A stretch of 64,000 nt of DNA from Mesorhizobium sp. (GCA_004020645.1 SAQL01000009.1:168023-232022), one strand, 5' to 3'; positions 1 to 9,694 are shown, counted from the stretch's first letter. Numbers and translations are program-made. The notes: generated by a model from the letters alone, not told the origin.

Positions 1-6
1 CTATCG

Positions 7-1011
7 ATGATCAGGCTCCTCCTCGTCTTCGCCGCGGCGCTTGCCTTCGCATGCGGCGGGACGTGGGGGGCCAAGCTGGACCTAACCACCGTCAACCAGG
101 CCCAATTCGCCGCCGGCGAACCGAAGGATGCCGATCCGACCGTGTTGAAGGCGCAGATTCTCTTGGATCGCGCCCGCTTCTCGCCGGGGCCGATCGACGG
201 CCGGCTGTCAGAGAACTTCGCCAAGGCGATCGGTGCCTTTCAGCAGGCGAACGGACTCCCATCCGATGGCAAGCTCACTCCGGAGACCTGGAGCAAGCTC
301 ATGGCAACTTCCACCGAGCCGGTGCTGGTCACCTATGAGGTGACGCGCAAGGATGTGCGCGGACCCTTCACCAGGCGTATCCCGGCTCGCCTGGAGAGGA
401 TGGCCCGTCTGCGGCGGCTCGGCTATCGCACAGCTGCAGAGAAGCTGGCGGAGCACTTCCATGTCAGCGAACAGTTGCTCAGAATGCTCAATCCGGGCAA
501 AGGCTTCAGGAAGGCCGGCACGACCCTGGTGGTGCCTGATGTTGGCCGGGGCGATCCTCCCGCTGCCGTTGCCCGCATCGAGGTCGACAAGGGCGCTCGC
601 CTGGTGCGCGTGCTCGATCCTTCCGGCAAATGGCTCGCAGTCTACCCCGCCTCGATTGGCAGCGATGAAAACCCGGCGCCAAGCGGCATGGCGGAGGTCA
701 AGCGCGTGGTGCGCAACCCCACCTATCACTACGATCCGGACTTCGCCTTCAAGGGTGTCAGGACCAAGCGGCCCTTCACCATCGCTGCCGGGCCGAACAA
801 TCCCGTGGGATCGGTCTGGATCGATCTCTCCATCGAAAGCTACGGCATCCACGGTACCCCGGACCCGGGCAAGATCGGCACGACCTTCTCGCATGGCTGC
901 ATCCGGCTGACCAATTGGGATGCCGAAGACCTCGGCTCTATCGTGCAGCCGGGCACGAAAGTCGAGTTCAAGAACGAGATCGCCCATGCCGTCGACGTGA
1001 TCGCTCCGTAG
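7..1011 (+). CDS. L,D-transpeptidase with peptidoglycan-binding and LysM-like regions
   Basis: A 334-residue envelope enzyme that would form 3-3 cross-links in peptidoglycan or attach proteins to it. Residues 1-20 form a signal peptide. Residues about 40-100 match a peptidoglycan-binding type 1 domain (the stretch ILLDRARFSPGPIDG). Residues about 125-180 look LysM-like. Residues about 190-325 are a YkuD catalytic domain with the motif SHGCIRL that holds the catalytic cysteine, preceded by a conserved HGT. The ATG at position 7 is so close to the window edge that an upstream start cannot be excluded. The next feature is a tRNA on the other strand. Confidence 0.88.
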   Translation: MIRLLLVFAAALAFACGGTWGAKLDLTTVNQAQFAAGEPKDADPTVLKAQILLDRARFSPGPIDGRLSENFAKAIGAFQQANGLPSDGKLTPETWSKLMATSTEPVLVTYEVTRKDVRGPFTRRIPARLERMARLRRLGYRTAAEKLAEHFHVSEQLLRMLNPGKGFRKAGTTLVVPDVGRGDPPAAVARIEVDKGARLVRVLDPSGKWLAVYPASIGSDENPAPSGMAEVKRVVRNPTYHYDPDFAFKGVRTKRPFTIAAGPNNPVGSVWIDLSIESYGIHGTPDPGKIGTTFSHGCIRLTNWDAEDLGSIVQPGTKVEFKNEIAHAVDVIAP

Positions 1012-1147
1012 CAAAATGGATTGGCCAGCAGACCTGCTCTCGCAGGCTATTCCTGAGGAAAATCGCAGATAATTTGTGAACCTTCGAGATCCCAAGTCGA
1101 AAGGGATCGGGTCGGGAGTTCCAGGCACAAACCCTATGCGAGCAAGG

Positions 1148-1221
1148 TGGAGCGGGTAGCGGGAATCGAACCCGCGCGTTCAGCTTGGGAAGCTGACAAG
1201 CTACCATTACATCATACCCGC
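1148..1221 (-). tRNA. tRNA-Gly (anticodon CCC)
   Basis: On the minus strand the 7-bp acceptor stem GCGGGTA/TACCCGC closes the cloverleaf. The anticodon loop reads TTCCCAA inside the stem CAGC/GCTG, giving anticodon CCC. The T-arm has GGTTCGATTCCC, and the 3' CCA is encoded (positions 1148-1150). No integrase or attachment-site duplication is visible beside it. Confidence 0.95.
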
Positions 1222-1300
1222 GCAGCAGCCTCGTTACCACGCAAGCCGGCGTTCGGGCAATGGTTAAGCGTGCACTCGTGCCTTGCCAGCCGCCCGACTG

Positions 1301-3172
1301 TTACTCCGTCGTGGCAAGGGCATCGTCTGCGGCAAAAGCCGGCCAGTATTTCGAAACCGCCAGCGCGGCCCCGATTGAGGAGAAATGGCCATAGTCGAAA
1401 TAAAGAAACTGGCCCGCGTCGGCGTAGGAGCAGCGTCCTGCACTACAGAGGAAATTGAGCGGATCGATGAAGGTGGCGCCTTTGGTAAATGCGCGCACAC
1501 GGTTGTTGATGTCGGGATCCATGGCCATTGGCCACGATGTATCATCGAGATTTTCGCGCTTTGCGAAGAACGCGATTTTCCGAACGTCGGTTATGAACTG
1601 TGGAGACTGGCCGATGACAAACACGCGCACACCCCGGCCACGAAGCGTATCGATCGTTTGCTGGAGACCGTCGAAACTTCTGGCCTCGTAGTCGGTCCAC
1701 CGACCGCTGAGTACAACCGTCTTGATGCCGGCGTCCTGGATGACCTTCAGGGCTTGCTGATTGAATCGCATGCAATCCGGGCGTGCATAGGAGAAGTAGG
1801 TGAGAATCGGTGGGCAGCCTGCGTAAGTGTATTCCACGATGTTGGCCTGTAGTTGATTTATGTTGGCGTCCAGGCCTGAAACATAGTGAGCGGCGAACGA
1901 GTCGCCCCACAACAAAACGGTTGTTGGGAAGCCGCGAGTGCGCGTGCAATCCTCGATATTCCAGCTTTCGATCCGGCTGGAGCCCTCATTGAAACAGGTG
2001 CCATTGCCCCAGTCCCCGACAGGAATCCGCTGTTGGGCATAGTCCGGAAACCGTTGCGGAAAGCCGTTGCCGAGCGCCCCCGCCGCCCCGCCAACGCAAA
2101 GAAGAGCGATCGCGCCCGCTGAAAGGGCGAATATGGGCACCGGGGCGGTGAAGCTCCTTTTCTGCCGAAACGGCTGCTCGATATACTTCCAGGAAAATGC
2201 AGCCAATGCGAAGCTTGCAACCGTCATCGCGACGGTCATCGATGGGTCGAGTTTTTGTAACGAAAGATAGTGCGCGAACGCATTGATCGGCCAGTGAACA
2301 AGATACAGCGAATAGGAGATGAGGCCGATCCAGACCAGCGGCCGGACTTCGAGTATGCGGGTAGCGGTCGTCGAGGGGCTATTTTGGCCGACATAGATAA
2401 GGAGGGCCGTTCCGAGGCACGGATACAAAGCGTTGTAGCCCGGGAACGGGTCGCTCTCCGAGATCGCAAAGAACCCGATGGCGAGAAGGCCAAATCCGGC
2501 CAGCCCGACCAGTTCCATAAGGAACCGGTTGCTCAGGGGCGGGGGCCGTTTCAGCATGAGCACCGCGCCCAGCATGAGTTCCCAGACTCGTGTCGGCAGC
2601 AGGTAGAATCCCGCGTTTGGCGCCAGCCATGTCGCCATGACCGCCAGCACGAAGCTGCCGAGAATGATCGGCAGGAGTATCGTCAGCCAGCGCTTGGCAA
2701 AATAGCGATAGATTAGGAACATCAGGATTGGGGCAAAGATATAGTACTGCTCCTCGACCGAAAGCGACCAGGTGTGCAACAGCGGTCGGAGCTCGGCATC
2801 GATGGAGAAGTAATTTGACGTCTTCCAAAAATAGATGTTCGACCAGAAAGTCGAGGCCGCTATGACGCTGAGACTGAATTCGTGCAGATCCGACGGCAGA
2901 AGAATGAACAATGCCGCAATGCAGGTGAGAAGCGTGACAAAGATCAGAGCCGGCAGGATGCGCCGGGCACGGCGCCAATAGAAGCTGATGATCGAAAACT
3001 GGCCGCGTTCAAGGTCGTCCAGAAGGCTTCCGGTGATCAGATAGCCGGATATGACGAAGAAGATATCGACGCCGGTAAATCCGCCTGGAATTGCCGAGAT
3101 TCCGAAATGGAAGAGTACAACCGGCAGGACCGCAACGGCCCGAAGACCATCGATATCGCGCCTGTACTTCAT
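1301..3172 (-). CDS. Acyltransferase 3 / SGNH-type O-acyltransferase (OafA/YrhL-like)
   Basis: A 623-residue inner-membrane protein. Residues 1-350 form the multi-spanning acyltransferase-3 domain, which starts with the typical YRRDIDGLRAVAVLPVVLFH. The C-terminal half (about 400-623) is an SGNH-hydrolase-like domain with LLWGDSFAAHY near its start. Such proteins O-acetylate surface polysaccharides such as LPS O-antigen or exopolysaccharide; the substrate is not evident here. It stands alone, with 250 bp of untranslated DNA before the next gene. Confidence 0.85.
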   Translation of the reverse strand: MKYRRDIDGLRAVAVLPVVLFHFGISAIPGGFTGVDIFFVISGYLITGSLLDDLERGQFSIISFYWRRARRILPALIFVTLLTCIAALFILLPSDLHEFSLSVIAASTFWSNIYFWKTSNYFSIDAELRPLLHTWSLSVEEQYYIFAPILMFLIYRYFAKRWLTILLPIILGSFVLAVMATWLAPNAGFYLLPTRVWELMLGAVLMLKRPPPLSNRFLMELVGLAGFGLLAIGFFAISESDPFPGYNALYPCLGTALLIYVGQNSPSTTATRILEVRPLVWIGLISYSLYLVHWPINAFAHYLSLQKLDPSMTVAMTVASFALAAFSWKYIEQPFRQKRSFTAPVPIFALSAGAIALLCVGGAAGALGNGFPQRFPDYAQQRIPVGDWGNGTCFNEGSSRIESWNIEDCTRTRGFPTTVLLWGDSFAAHYVSGLDANINQLQANIVEYTYAGCPPILTYFSYARPDCMRFNQQALKVIQDAGIKTVVLSGRWTDYEARSFDGLQQTIDTLRGRGVRVFVIGQSPQFITDVRKIAFFAKRENLDDTSWPMAMDPDINNRVRAFTKGATFIDPLNFLCSAGRCSYADAGQFLYFDYGHFSSIGAALAVSKYWPAFAADDALATTE

Positions 3173-3426
3173 TCAAGAAGCCCTGTGTTCGCAAGTCACG
3201 GTGAGACTGCGCAGTCCGTCCATGGCCGGGCGATGGGTCTGGCAGATCGATATCAACGGGTCACCCTCTGTCGCCTAATTTTGCTGCACTGCAGCATCGG
3301 TGTCAAGACTGGCGAGCAGACAATCCGGCCAACCCGCTGTCCGGGGCAACTGGAGTTGGTGACTGCCTTGATGCCAGCGCAGCAAGTGCGTATTTCTGGA
3401 CCTGTAACCGAATCTGGAGACACGCC

Positions 3427-3690
3427 TTGTCCGCACTGACGCGCTTTCTCGGCGATACGCCGTTCCGGGTGCTCCTGAAGCTGCTGGTGGTGTCGTTCCT
3501 CGTCGGCCTTGTCATGAACGCATTCGGCTGGTCGCCGATGGATGTGCTCTACGGCATCCGGAATTTCTTCGTCGATCTCTGGAATCTAGGCTTCCGCGCC
3601 ATTGAGCGTTTCCTTGGCTATATCGTGCTGGGCGCGGCGATCGTCATTCCGGCCTTCATCCTGCTCAGGATCGCCAATTATCGAAAATGA
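3427..3690 (+). CDS. Small membrane protein (DUF6460-like)
   Basis: An 87-residue protein with two hydrophobic segments (residues about 15-35 and 64-82), which fits a small two-helix inner-membrane protein. It resembles conserved rhizobial DUF6460 proteins of unknown function. The stop is followed by about 140 bp before the ArsR gene. Confidence 0.7.
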   Translation: MSALTRFLGDTPFRVLLKLLVVSFLVGLVMNAFGWSPMDVLYGIRNFFVDLWNLGFRAIERFLGYIVLGAAIVIPAFILLRIANYRK

Positions 3691-3798
3691 GCCGACAGCT
3701 AGCCTATAGCCTAGCATCCCAATGATGGATTCCCGTGCTTCGGACCGTGATGCAGCTTCATCAGGAAGGTTCTGTCCCGCGCCGTTGATCAACGTTGT

Positions 3799-3834
3799 TT
3801 GACATAATCATCAGTTTGCACTAATCATAAGTCA
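3799..3834 (+). promoter_or_regulatory. Near-consensus promoter giving a probably leaderless arsR-type mRNA
   Basis: TTGACA at 3799-3804 and TAATCA at 3822-3827 are separated by exactly 17 bp. The expected transcription start, about 7 bp after the -10 box, falls on the ATG at 3834. No ribosome binding site precedes that ATG. A direct repeat AATCAT lies in the spacer and over the -10 box and could be an ArsR operator. Confidence 0.55.
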
Positions 3835-4151
3835 TGACTGTTGGTAGTGCCCAGTTTGCTGCGCTTGGCGACCCGACGCGCCGCGCGATCGTCGAGCTGA
3901 TCGCGGCCCGCCCGCGTTCGGTGGCTGAAATCACGCGAGAGGTGACGGTCTCCCAATCGGCCGTCTCTCAGCATCTCAAGGTGTTGCGCGAATCGCGCCT
4001 GGTTCGGGCCGAGCCGAAGGGTGCCAGCAACGTCTACCATATCGATCCGGCTGGGCTTGGCCAGATGCGTGCCTGGCTCGACCGGTTCTGGAGCAAGACC
4101 CTGTCGGCCTACAAGGTGGCCGTCGAGCAACCGCCAGAGGAGTCACAATGA
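3834..4151 (+). CDS. ArsR-family winged-helix regulator
   Basis: A 105-residue HTH regulator. It starts with FAALGDPTRRAIVELIA and has the recognition helix region VSQSAVSQHLKVLRES, both typical of ArsR proteins paired with SRPBCC proteins. No metal-binding cysteines are present, so it belongs to the non-metal subgroup. It overlaps the next gene by 4 bp (ATGA), so the pair is translationally coupled. Autoregulation is likely because its promoter contains repeats. Confidence 0.88.
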   Translation: MTVGSAQFAALGDPTRRAIVELIAARPRSVAEITREVTVSQSAVSQHLKVLRESRLVRAEPKGASNVYHIDPAGLGQMRAWLDRFWSKTLSAYKVAVEQPPEESQ

Positions 4152-4633
4152 ACACTCATGTACCAGTCACGTCCGTTAAACAGTCCATCGTGGTCGAGGC
4201 GCCGATCGAACGCGCATTCAAGGTTTTCACCGAAGAATTCGGCAGCTTCAAGCCGCCCGAGCACAACATGCTCGCCGTCCCGATAGCCGAGACTGTGTTC
4301 GAGCGTCGGGTCGGCGGCTACCTCTACGATCGTGGCACCGACGGCAGCGAGTGCCGCTGGGCGCGCGTGTTGGCCTATGAGCCGCCCAGCCGGGTGCTGC
4401 TCAGCTGGGATATCAGCCCGCAATGGCAGATCGAGACCGATCCGGACAAGACCAGTGAATGGGAGGTGCGGTTCACCTCTGAGACGGCTGAGCGGACTCG
4501 CGTCGAGCTCGAGCATCGAAACCTGGAACGTCACGGCCAAGGCTGGGAAAGCGAGCGCGATGGTGTCGCCAGCGATCAGGGCTGGCCGCTGTACCTCAAG
4601 CGGTTCGCCGATCTGCTGGCCCGCAAGGCCTGA
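4148..4633 (+). CDS. SRPBCC (AHSA1-like) domain protein
   Basis: A 161-residue START/Bet v1-like fold protein of the AHSA1 family. It shows the usual beginning (SIVVEAPIERAFKVFTEEF) and the W-rich C-terminal strand region. It probably binds a small hydrophobic ligand; the function in these ArsR-SRPBCC pairs is unknown. The start ATG overlaps the arsR stop. Confidence 0.85.
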   Translation: MNTHVPVTSVKQSIVVEAPIERAFKVFTEEFGSFKPPEHNMLAVPIAETVFERRVGGYLYDRGTDGSECRWARVLAYEPPSRVLLSWDISPQWQIETDPDKTSEWEVRFTSETAERTRVELEHRNLERHGQGWESERDGVASDQGWPLYLKRFADLLARKA

Positions 4634-4726
4634 CGGCGGAGCGTTGGGATCCCCTAGGACGGGGACATTTCACCCGGGATTGCCTCCGTCCCGTTCTCAC
4701 TGTGATCCTAAGGAGCGGAGATCAGC

Positions 4727-5140
4727 ATGGAAGCCTACACCCTCAGCTTCGTCGGGGTGCTCGCGCTCTGTCTTCTATCCATTCTTTTGGCGATCTATTC
4801 GGGATCGTCCAAAGGCCGTGCCGGAGCGCTCTCCGGTCCAGTGGTCCCGGCCGACGACGACAACCTGCTCTACCGCATCGACCGTGTGCACATGAACTCT
4901 GTGGAGGCGCTGGCACCTTTCGTCGTGCCGGCCGTGCTGGCGATGATGGTAGGTGTTGGGGCGACCACCCTGGCAGTGCTGGTGTGGGCCCACGTCGTAA
5001 TCCGGCTGATTCATTTGGTGGTCTATTTGCGCGGCGGCAACGCCGCCAAAGGTGGTAGCGTCAGAACCATTCTCTATATCTCGGGGGCACTGGTCACTCT
5101 AGTTCTTGTTGTTGTGGCCGGCTGGGCAGCCATCCGCTGA
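4727..5140 (+). CDS. MAPEG-family membrane protein
   Basis: A 137-residue protein with four hydrophobic segments and the RIDRVHMNSVEALAPF motif typical of MAPEG proteins (membrane-associated eicosanoid/glutathione metabolism). It may act as a glutathione-dependent membrane enzyme. It lies 93 bp after the SRPBCC gene, on the same strand, and may share its transcript. Confidence 0.85.
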   Translation: MEAYTLSFVGVLALCLLSILLAIYSGSSKGRAGALSGPVVPADDDNLLYRIDRVHMNSVEALAPFVVPAVLAMMVGVGATTLAVLVWAHVVIRLIHLVVYLRGGNAAKGGSVRTILYISGALVTLVLVVVAGWAAIR

Positions 5141-5240
5141 GACATCGACGTGGGCCTGGGCTGAGAAGACAAAGCGGAACTTCGCCTCCTTCGTCGCTCT
5201 CGCCGCAGGCTTTCATCTTGCTCAAATCCGTCCCCACGAC

Positions 5241-6143
5241 CTAAGCGTAGTCCGAAGCCACTTCGAACAGGATGGCATGGCGCGCGGCGAGGGCGGCTAC
5301 GTCAGTCGAATAGCCACCGCCGATAACGCCGCAGACCGGGATGCCGAGCGCGCGGAAATGACGGATCACCATGTCGTCGCGGGTGCGCAGCCCCTCGTCC
5401 GACAGCGACAACCTGCCCAGCCGGTCCTCGGCATGAACGTCGACCCCTGCATTGTAGAAAACGATGTCCCAGCGCGCCCTGGCGGTGAGTTCCGGCAGGA
5501 TGCCGCCCAACCTTTCGAGATAGGCCGCATCGCCGGTGCCATCTGGCAGGGCGATGTCGAGGTCGGAAGCGATCTTGCGCGTCGGATAGTTGCGGTCGCC
5601 ATGCATGGAAAAGGTGGACACGCGCCGCTCGTCGCCGAGAATGTCCGCCGTGCCGTCGCCCTGATGCACGTCGAGATCGACGATCAGGATCTTGCGGGCG
5701 GCAGCTTCGGCAAGCAGTACCAGTGAAGCCACCGCAACATCGTTGAAGGTGCAGAAGCCGGCGCCTTGCGCGCGCCGCGCATGATGGCTGCCGCCGGCGG
5801 TGTTGCAGGCGATGCCGTCCAGCAATGCCAGCCGCGCCGCCAGCACGGTGCCACCCGTTGCGAGCTGCGCCCTGAGCGAGACGCGCGGGCTCACCGGAAA
5901 GCCGATCTCGCGCTCGATTTTTTCAGGCACTTCGCAGGCCAGCACCTGGTCGACATAGCCGGCGTTATGGGCAAGCTTCAGCCATGATGCCGGCGCCGGT
6001 TCGGGCACGTTGAGAGCGGCGGGGCTGGTCAGTCCGCGCGCGCCCAAGGCTTCCATCAGCAGCTTGTATTTGCTCATCGGGAAGCGATGGTTGACCGCGA
6101 AGCCGGCGTCGTAGTCGGGATGATGAACGATCTGCAGGGGCAT
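5241..6143 (-). CDS. Histone-deacetylase-superfamily hydrolase
   Basis: A 300-residue zinc-dependent deacetylase of the class II HDAC/acetylpolyamine amidohydrolase superfamily. Visible motifs are GGSHHARRAQGAGFCTFND (active-site histidines), the zinc-ligand motif DLDVHQGDGTA, and DVHAEDRLGRLSLSDEGL. The physiological substrate in bacteria is probably an acetylated amine rather than histones. The gene ends with two overlapping short ORFs on the other strand that are shadows. Confidence 0.88.
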   Translation of the reverse strand: MPLQIVHHPDYDAGFAVNHRFPMSKYKLLMEALGARGLTSPAALNVPEPAPASWLKLAHNAGYVDQVLACEVPEKIEREIGFPVSPRVSLRAQLATGGTVLAARLALLDGIACNTAGGSHHARRAQGAGFCTFNDVAVASLVLLAEAAARKILIVDLDVHQGDGTADILGDERRVSTFSMHGDRNYPTRKIASDLDIALPDGTGDAAYLERLGGILPELTARARWDIVFYNAGVDVHAEDRLGRLSLSDEGLRTRDDMVIRHFRALGIPVCGVIGGGYSTDVAALAARHAILFEVASDYA

Positions 6144-6200
6144 TTGGGTGGTTTACGGCAGGTGCGCCAGAGGCGGGTTTCGGTTGGCCGTGGCGGATGA

Positions 6201-7606
6201 GTGGTTGCGCAGCGTCCGGAAACTGGGCCACATCGGCTGTTCGATCAAGCCGCAAAGGGAAAGCGGATCCTGGATCAGGTGTCAGCAGCGGCCAACGGCC
6301 GGTCCTTCGTCGTCACCAATCGCTCGGTGCTCGCCATCGCGGTGCCGATGACGCTTGCCTATCTGACGACGCCGCTGCTCGGCGTCGTGACACGGCCGTG
6401 GTCGGGCAGTTGGGCGACGCTGCCCTTCTCGGCGGCCTGGCGGCGGGCGCCCTGGTCTTCGACGTCGTCTTCACCTCCTTCAATTTCCTGCGCTCCGGCA
6501 CCACCGGTCTCGTCGCCCAGGCTCTCGGCCGCGGCGACGAACTCGAGGAACAGGCGGTTTTCTGGCGCGCCGTGCTGATCGCGGTCGTCGCTGGCATCGT
6601 GCTTGCCGCACTTGCGCCACTGGTCGCCATCGCCGGACAATGGTTCATGAGCGCCGAGCCGCGCGTCAGCGAGGCGATGGCCGTCTACATCCGCATCAGG
6701 CTGCTTGCAGCACCGTTCTCGCTGATCAACTACGCCATCCTCGGCTATGTGCTGGGGCGTGGCGAGGGCGTGCTTGGGCTGATGCTGCAATTGGTGCTGA
6801 ACGGCATCAACATCGCGCTCTGCATCCTGCTGGGGCTGGAGCTCGGCTGGGGCGTCGCCGGCGTCGCCTGGGCGACCGTCACCGGTGAATTCGTCGCCAT
6901 GCTGCTTGGCCTGGCGATCATCGGCCGGCGTTTCTGGGCAGCGCCCCGGCTGCCGCGCCATCGCATCCTCGACCTGTCGGCATTCCTGCGCATGATGTCG
7001 CTCAACCGTGACATCATGATCCGGTCGTTTTCGCTGCTCGCCGCCTTCGCGCTGTTCACCCGCCAGGGCGCACAATTCGGCACGGTGACTCTGGCCGCCA
7101 ACGCGGTGCTGATGAATTTCTTCCTCATCGCCGGCTATTTCCTCGACGGTTTCGCCACGGCAGCCGAACAGCTCGCCGGGCGTGCCGTGGGCGTGCGTGC
7201 CGCGATGCAATTCCGGCAGGCGGTGCGACTGACCCTGTTCTGGGGCTTAGGGCTGGCGGCCACGGCGACGCTTGTCCTTTTGCTGGGCGGAACTGATCTG
7301 GTCGCCCTGATCACGACGTCACAAGATGTTCGCGCCGTTGCTGACATCTATCTGCCCTGGGCGGCGTTCACCGCGCTCAGCGGCGTGCTGGCGTTTCAGA
7401 TGGATGGTGTCTTCATCGGCGCGACCTGGTCGCGCGACATGCGCAACATGATGCTTTTGTCGTTCCTCGTCTTCAGCGCGGCCTTGCTCAACCTGGCGCC
7501 GGCCTTCGGCAATCACGGCCTGTGGGCGGCGCTGCACGTCTTTCTGCTGGTGCGCGGCTTCAGCCTGCTCACGATTTTGCGCGTGCGGATGCGGACGGCG
7601 TTTTAG
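6201..7606 (+). pseudogene. MATE-family efflux transporter, frameshifted near its N-terminus
   Basis: Two reading frames together give a normal MATE protein. One frame encodes the first helix (NRSVLAIAVPMTLAYLTT...PLLGVV). The other continues with DTAVVGQLGDAALLGGLAAG to the end at 7606. The break is at about 6388, where GTCGTGACACGG appears in place of the expected GTCGTCGACACGG, that is, one missing base. Restoring it would give an intact multidrug/toxin antiporter of about 440 residues. The start is uncertain; a GTG at 6279 is one option. Either the gene is inactive or the base is a sequencing error. Confidence 0.75.
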
Positions 7607-7617
7607 AGCGGCTTCGG

Positions 7618-8694
7618 TCAGAGCGGCTTGGACGACCATTGATCGAGGCTGCTATCGCGCAACTCGCGCAGCGACTTGAGCCGTTGCATATCCGCAAAAC
7701 GCGCCATCCCCGCAAGAATGCGACCCGGCAGTGCCGGCCCGGCATAGATCATGCCGGTGTAGAGCTGGACGAGATCGGCGCCGGCGCGGATCTTTTCAAG
7801 TGCCGTATCTGCGGAATCGACGCCGCCGACGCCGATGATGGCGCGGTCCGGGCCAAGCAGTTTCCGCATCTTTGCCAGCACGATGGTCGAGCGCTCGAAC
7901 AACGGTTTTCCCGAAAGCCCGCCTGTCTCGCCGGCAAGATCGGTGCTGCGCAGCCCCGGCCGCGCGATGGTGGTGTTGGAGACGATGACACCGTTTATTG
8001 CCTTTTCGGTGACCTCGGCGGCGATATCCTCCAACTCGGCCTCGACCAGGTCCGGCGCGATCTTGAGGAAGACGGGCGGCTGCGCTGCAGCTGCCGTACG
8101 TGCGGCCATGATGCGCGACAGGAGTTCGCCGAGCTGTTCACGCGCCTGCATGTTGCGCAGGCCCGGCGTGTTCGGCGATGAAATGTTGACCGCAAGGTAG
8201 CTGGCGTGGGGCGAAAACCTGGCAACGCCGCCTTCATAGTCGCTGATGCGGTCGGTGCTGTCCTTGTTGGCGCCGATATTGACGCCGACGATGCCGGCGC
8301 GGCCCTTGCGGGCGGCAAGCCGTTTTTCGGCGGCCTCGTGACCCTCATTGTTGAAGCCCAGCCGGTTGATCACCGCTTCGTCCGATGTCAGCCGGAAGAC
8401 GCGCGGCTTCGGGTTGCCGGCCTGCGGCAGCGGCGTGACCGTGCCGACCTCGGCAAAGCCGAAGCCGAGGCCAAGCAGTGCATCGGGAACCTCGGCGTTC
8501 TTGTCGTAGCCGGCAGCCATGCCGAGCGGATTGGGAAAATCGATGCCGCAGACGCTGACTTTCAGCCTGTCGTCGCGCACAGGGCGCCGGGCGACCGGCA
8601 GCCCGCATTTCAGCGCGGCGATTGACAGGCCGTGGGCGGCCTCCGGATCGAATGCGAACAGGAACCTCTGGCCGAGCCGGTCGAGCACGCTCAT
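7618..8694 (-). CDS. pyrD: Dihydroorotate dehydrogenase (quinone), class 2
   Basis: A 358-residue FMN enzyme that oxidises dihydroorotate to orotate in pyrimidine synthesis, using membrane quinone. The N-terminal amphipathic helix (LGQRFLFAFDPEAAHGL) identifies class 2. The FMN/active-site regions NPLGMAAGYDKNAEV, VNISSPNTPGLRNMQ and IIGVGGVDSADTALEKI are all present. The ATG overlaps the stop of the upstream DUF952 gene (ATGA), a common arrangement in rhizobia. Confidence 0.95.
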   Translation of the reverse strand: MSVLDRLGQRFLFAFDPEAAHGLSIAALKCGLPVARRPVRDDRLKVSVCGIDFPNPLGMAAGYDKNAEVPDALLGLGFGFAEVGTVTPLPQAGNPKPRVFRLTSDEAVINRLGFNNEGHEAAEKRLAARKGRAGIVGVNIGANKDSTDRISDYEGGVARFSPHASYLAVNISSPNTPGLRNMQAREQLGELLSRIMAARTAAAAQPPVFLKIAPDLVEAELEDIAAEVTEKAINGVIVSNTTIARPGLRSTDLAGETGGLSGKPLFERSTIVLAKMRKLLGPDRAIIGVGGVDSADTALEKIRAGADLVQLYTGMIYAGPALPGRILAGMARFADMQRLKSLRELRDSSLDQWSSKPL

Positions 8695-9041
8695 TCGGCC
8701 TCCAGCGTCGGGAATTGGTGCAGGCCATCGGTGCCGAGCGGCAATGATTGCACCCAGACGACGGCGTTGAGGTCGAGCGGGCCGTAAAGATGCGGGAACA
8801 GCGCACCGCCGCGCGAGACCTCGTATTTCAGCGCATCACCGAGTTTGGCGCCATCGACGGCGACCAGCAGCAGCCCGGTCTGGCCGGCAAAGTGTTTGGC
8901 CGCCGTTTCCCTGGCCTGGCCGGCGGTGGAAAAATGGATGAAGCCGTCGGCGATATCGATTGGCGCGCCGGCGAAGCTGCCATCTCTTTCGGCCTCGCGC
9001 CACAGCGGTTCAGGCACTATCTTGTAGATAATCTGAGACAT
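8691..9041 (-). CDS. DUF952 family protein
   Basis: A 116-residue protein. It starts IIYKIVPEPLWREAERDG and contains DGFIHFSTAGQARETA and LFPHLYGPLDLNAV, the hallmarks of DUF952, a family related to ADP-ribosyltransferase-like folds with unknown role. The ATG at 9041 was chosen because the family begins at that point; a longer reading frame upstream is unsupported. It is translationally coupled to pyrD. Confidence 0.88.
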   Translation of the reverse strand: MSQIIYKIVPEPLWREAERDGSFAGAPIDIADGFIHFSTAGQARETAAKHFAGQTGLLLVAVDGAKLGDALKYEVSRGGALFPHLYGPLDLNAVVWVQSLPLGTDGLHQFPTLEAE

Positions 9042-9151
9042 GGTTGCGCTATAGTCCGAACCAGCCATACGGGGAAGAGCGGGCCAGGGTTCTTCCCCAT
9101 TTCCGGCGCAAACATGCGATAAATTGCGTTCACTGGCACATGGAGGACAAT

Positions 9152-9589
9152 ATGCGTCCGCAGCACGTCTTGATCCCTGCCGCCCTCGTGTCGCTCGTCG
9201 CGGCATCAGCCTTTTCCGAGGAAGCCGACCGCTACCGCCTGGAAAAGTCGGCCACCGGCTATGTCCGCATGGACACGCAGACCGGTGCGATGTCGATCTG
9301 CGAGGAGCTTTCCGGCCAGCTCGTCTGCAAGATGGCGGCCGATGAACGCGCCGCCTTCCAGGACGAGATCGACCGGCTGCAAAATTCGGTGAAGGCGCTC
9401 GACCAGCGCGTCGTCAAGCTCGAGAACTCGCTTGCCGCCCGCTTTGAGTCGACATTGCCCAGCGAAGAGGATTTCAACAAGACGATGAGCTACATGGAGC
9501 GCTTCCTGCGCAGCTTCATCGGTATCGTCAAGGACATGGAAAAGGATAGCGGCGAGGATGGCGCCAAGCCCAATCCGCAAAAAACCTGA
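9152..9589 (+). CDS. Secreted coiled-coil protein of unknown function
   Basis: A 145-residue protein with a signal peptide (residues 1-22) and a probable coiled coil (about 72-105, DEIDRLQNSVKALDQRVVKL). The N-terminal part contains ATGYVRMDTQTGAMSICEE, a motif seen in conserved rhizobial periplasmic proteins. The start ATG at 9152 follows a good GGAGG box. Function unknown. Confidence 0.7.
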   Translation: MRPQHVLIPAALVSLVAASAFSEEADRYRLEKSATGYVRMDTQTGAMSICEELSGQLVCKMAADERAAFQDEIDRLQNSVKALDQRVVKLENSLAARFESTLPSEEDFNKTMSYMERFLRSFIGIVKDMEKDSGEDGAKPNPQKT

Positions 9590-9694
9590 GCACCGTTCAC
9601 CGGGGAAACCCGGCACATAGCCTTTGCCGCTTGAAAACGGCTGATATCGCCGCATAATCGTTCGACTGATCCCGTAAGAAGCAGACAATCATCA

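Noticed and set aside
208..1128. Long minus-strand ORF opposite the L,D-transpeptidase
   Set aside because: It mirrors the clear YkuD gene, has no family motif, and is typical of shadow frames in high-GC DNA.
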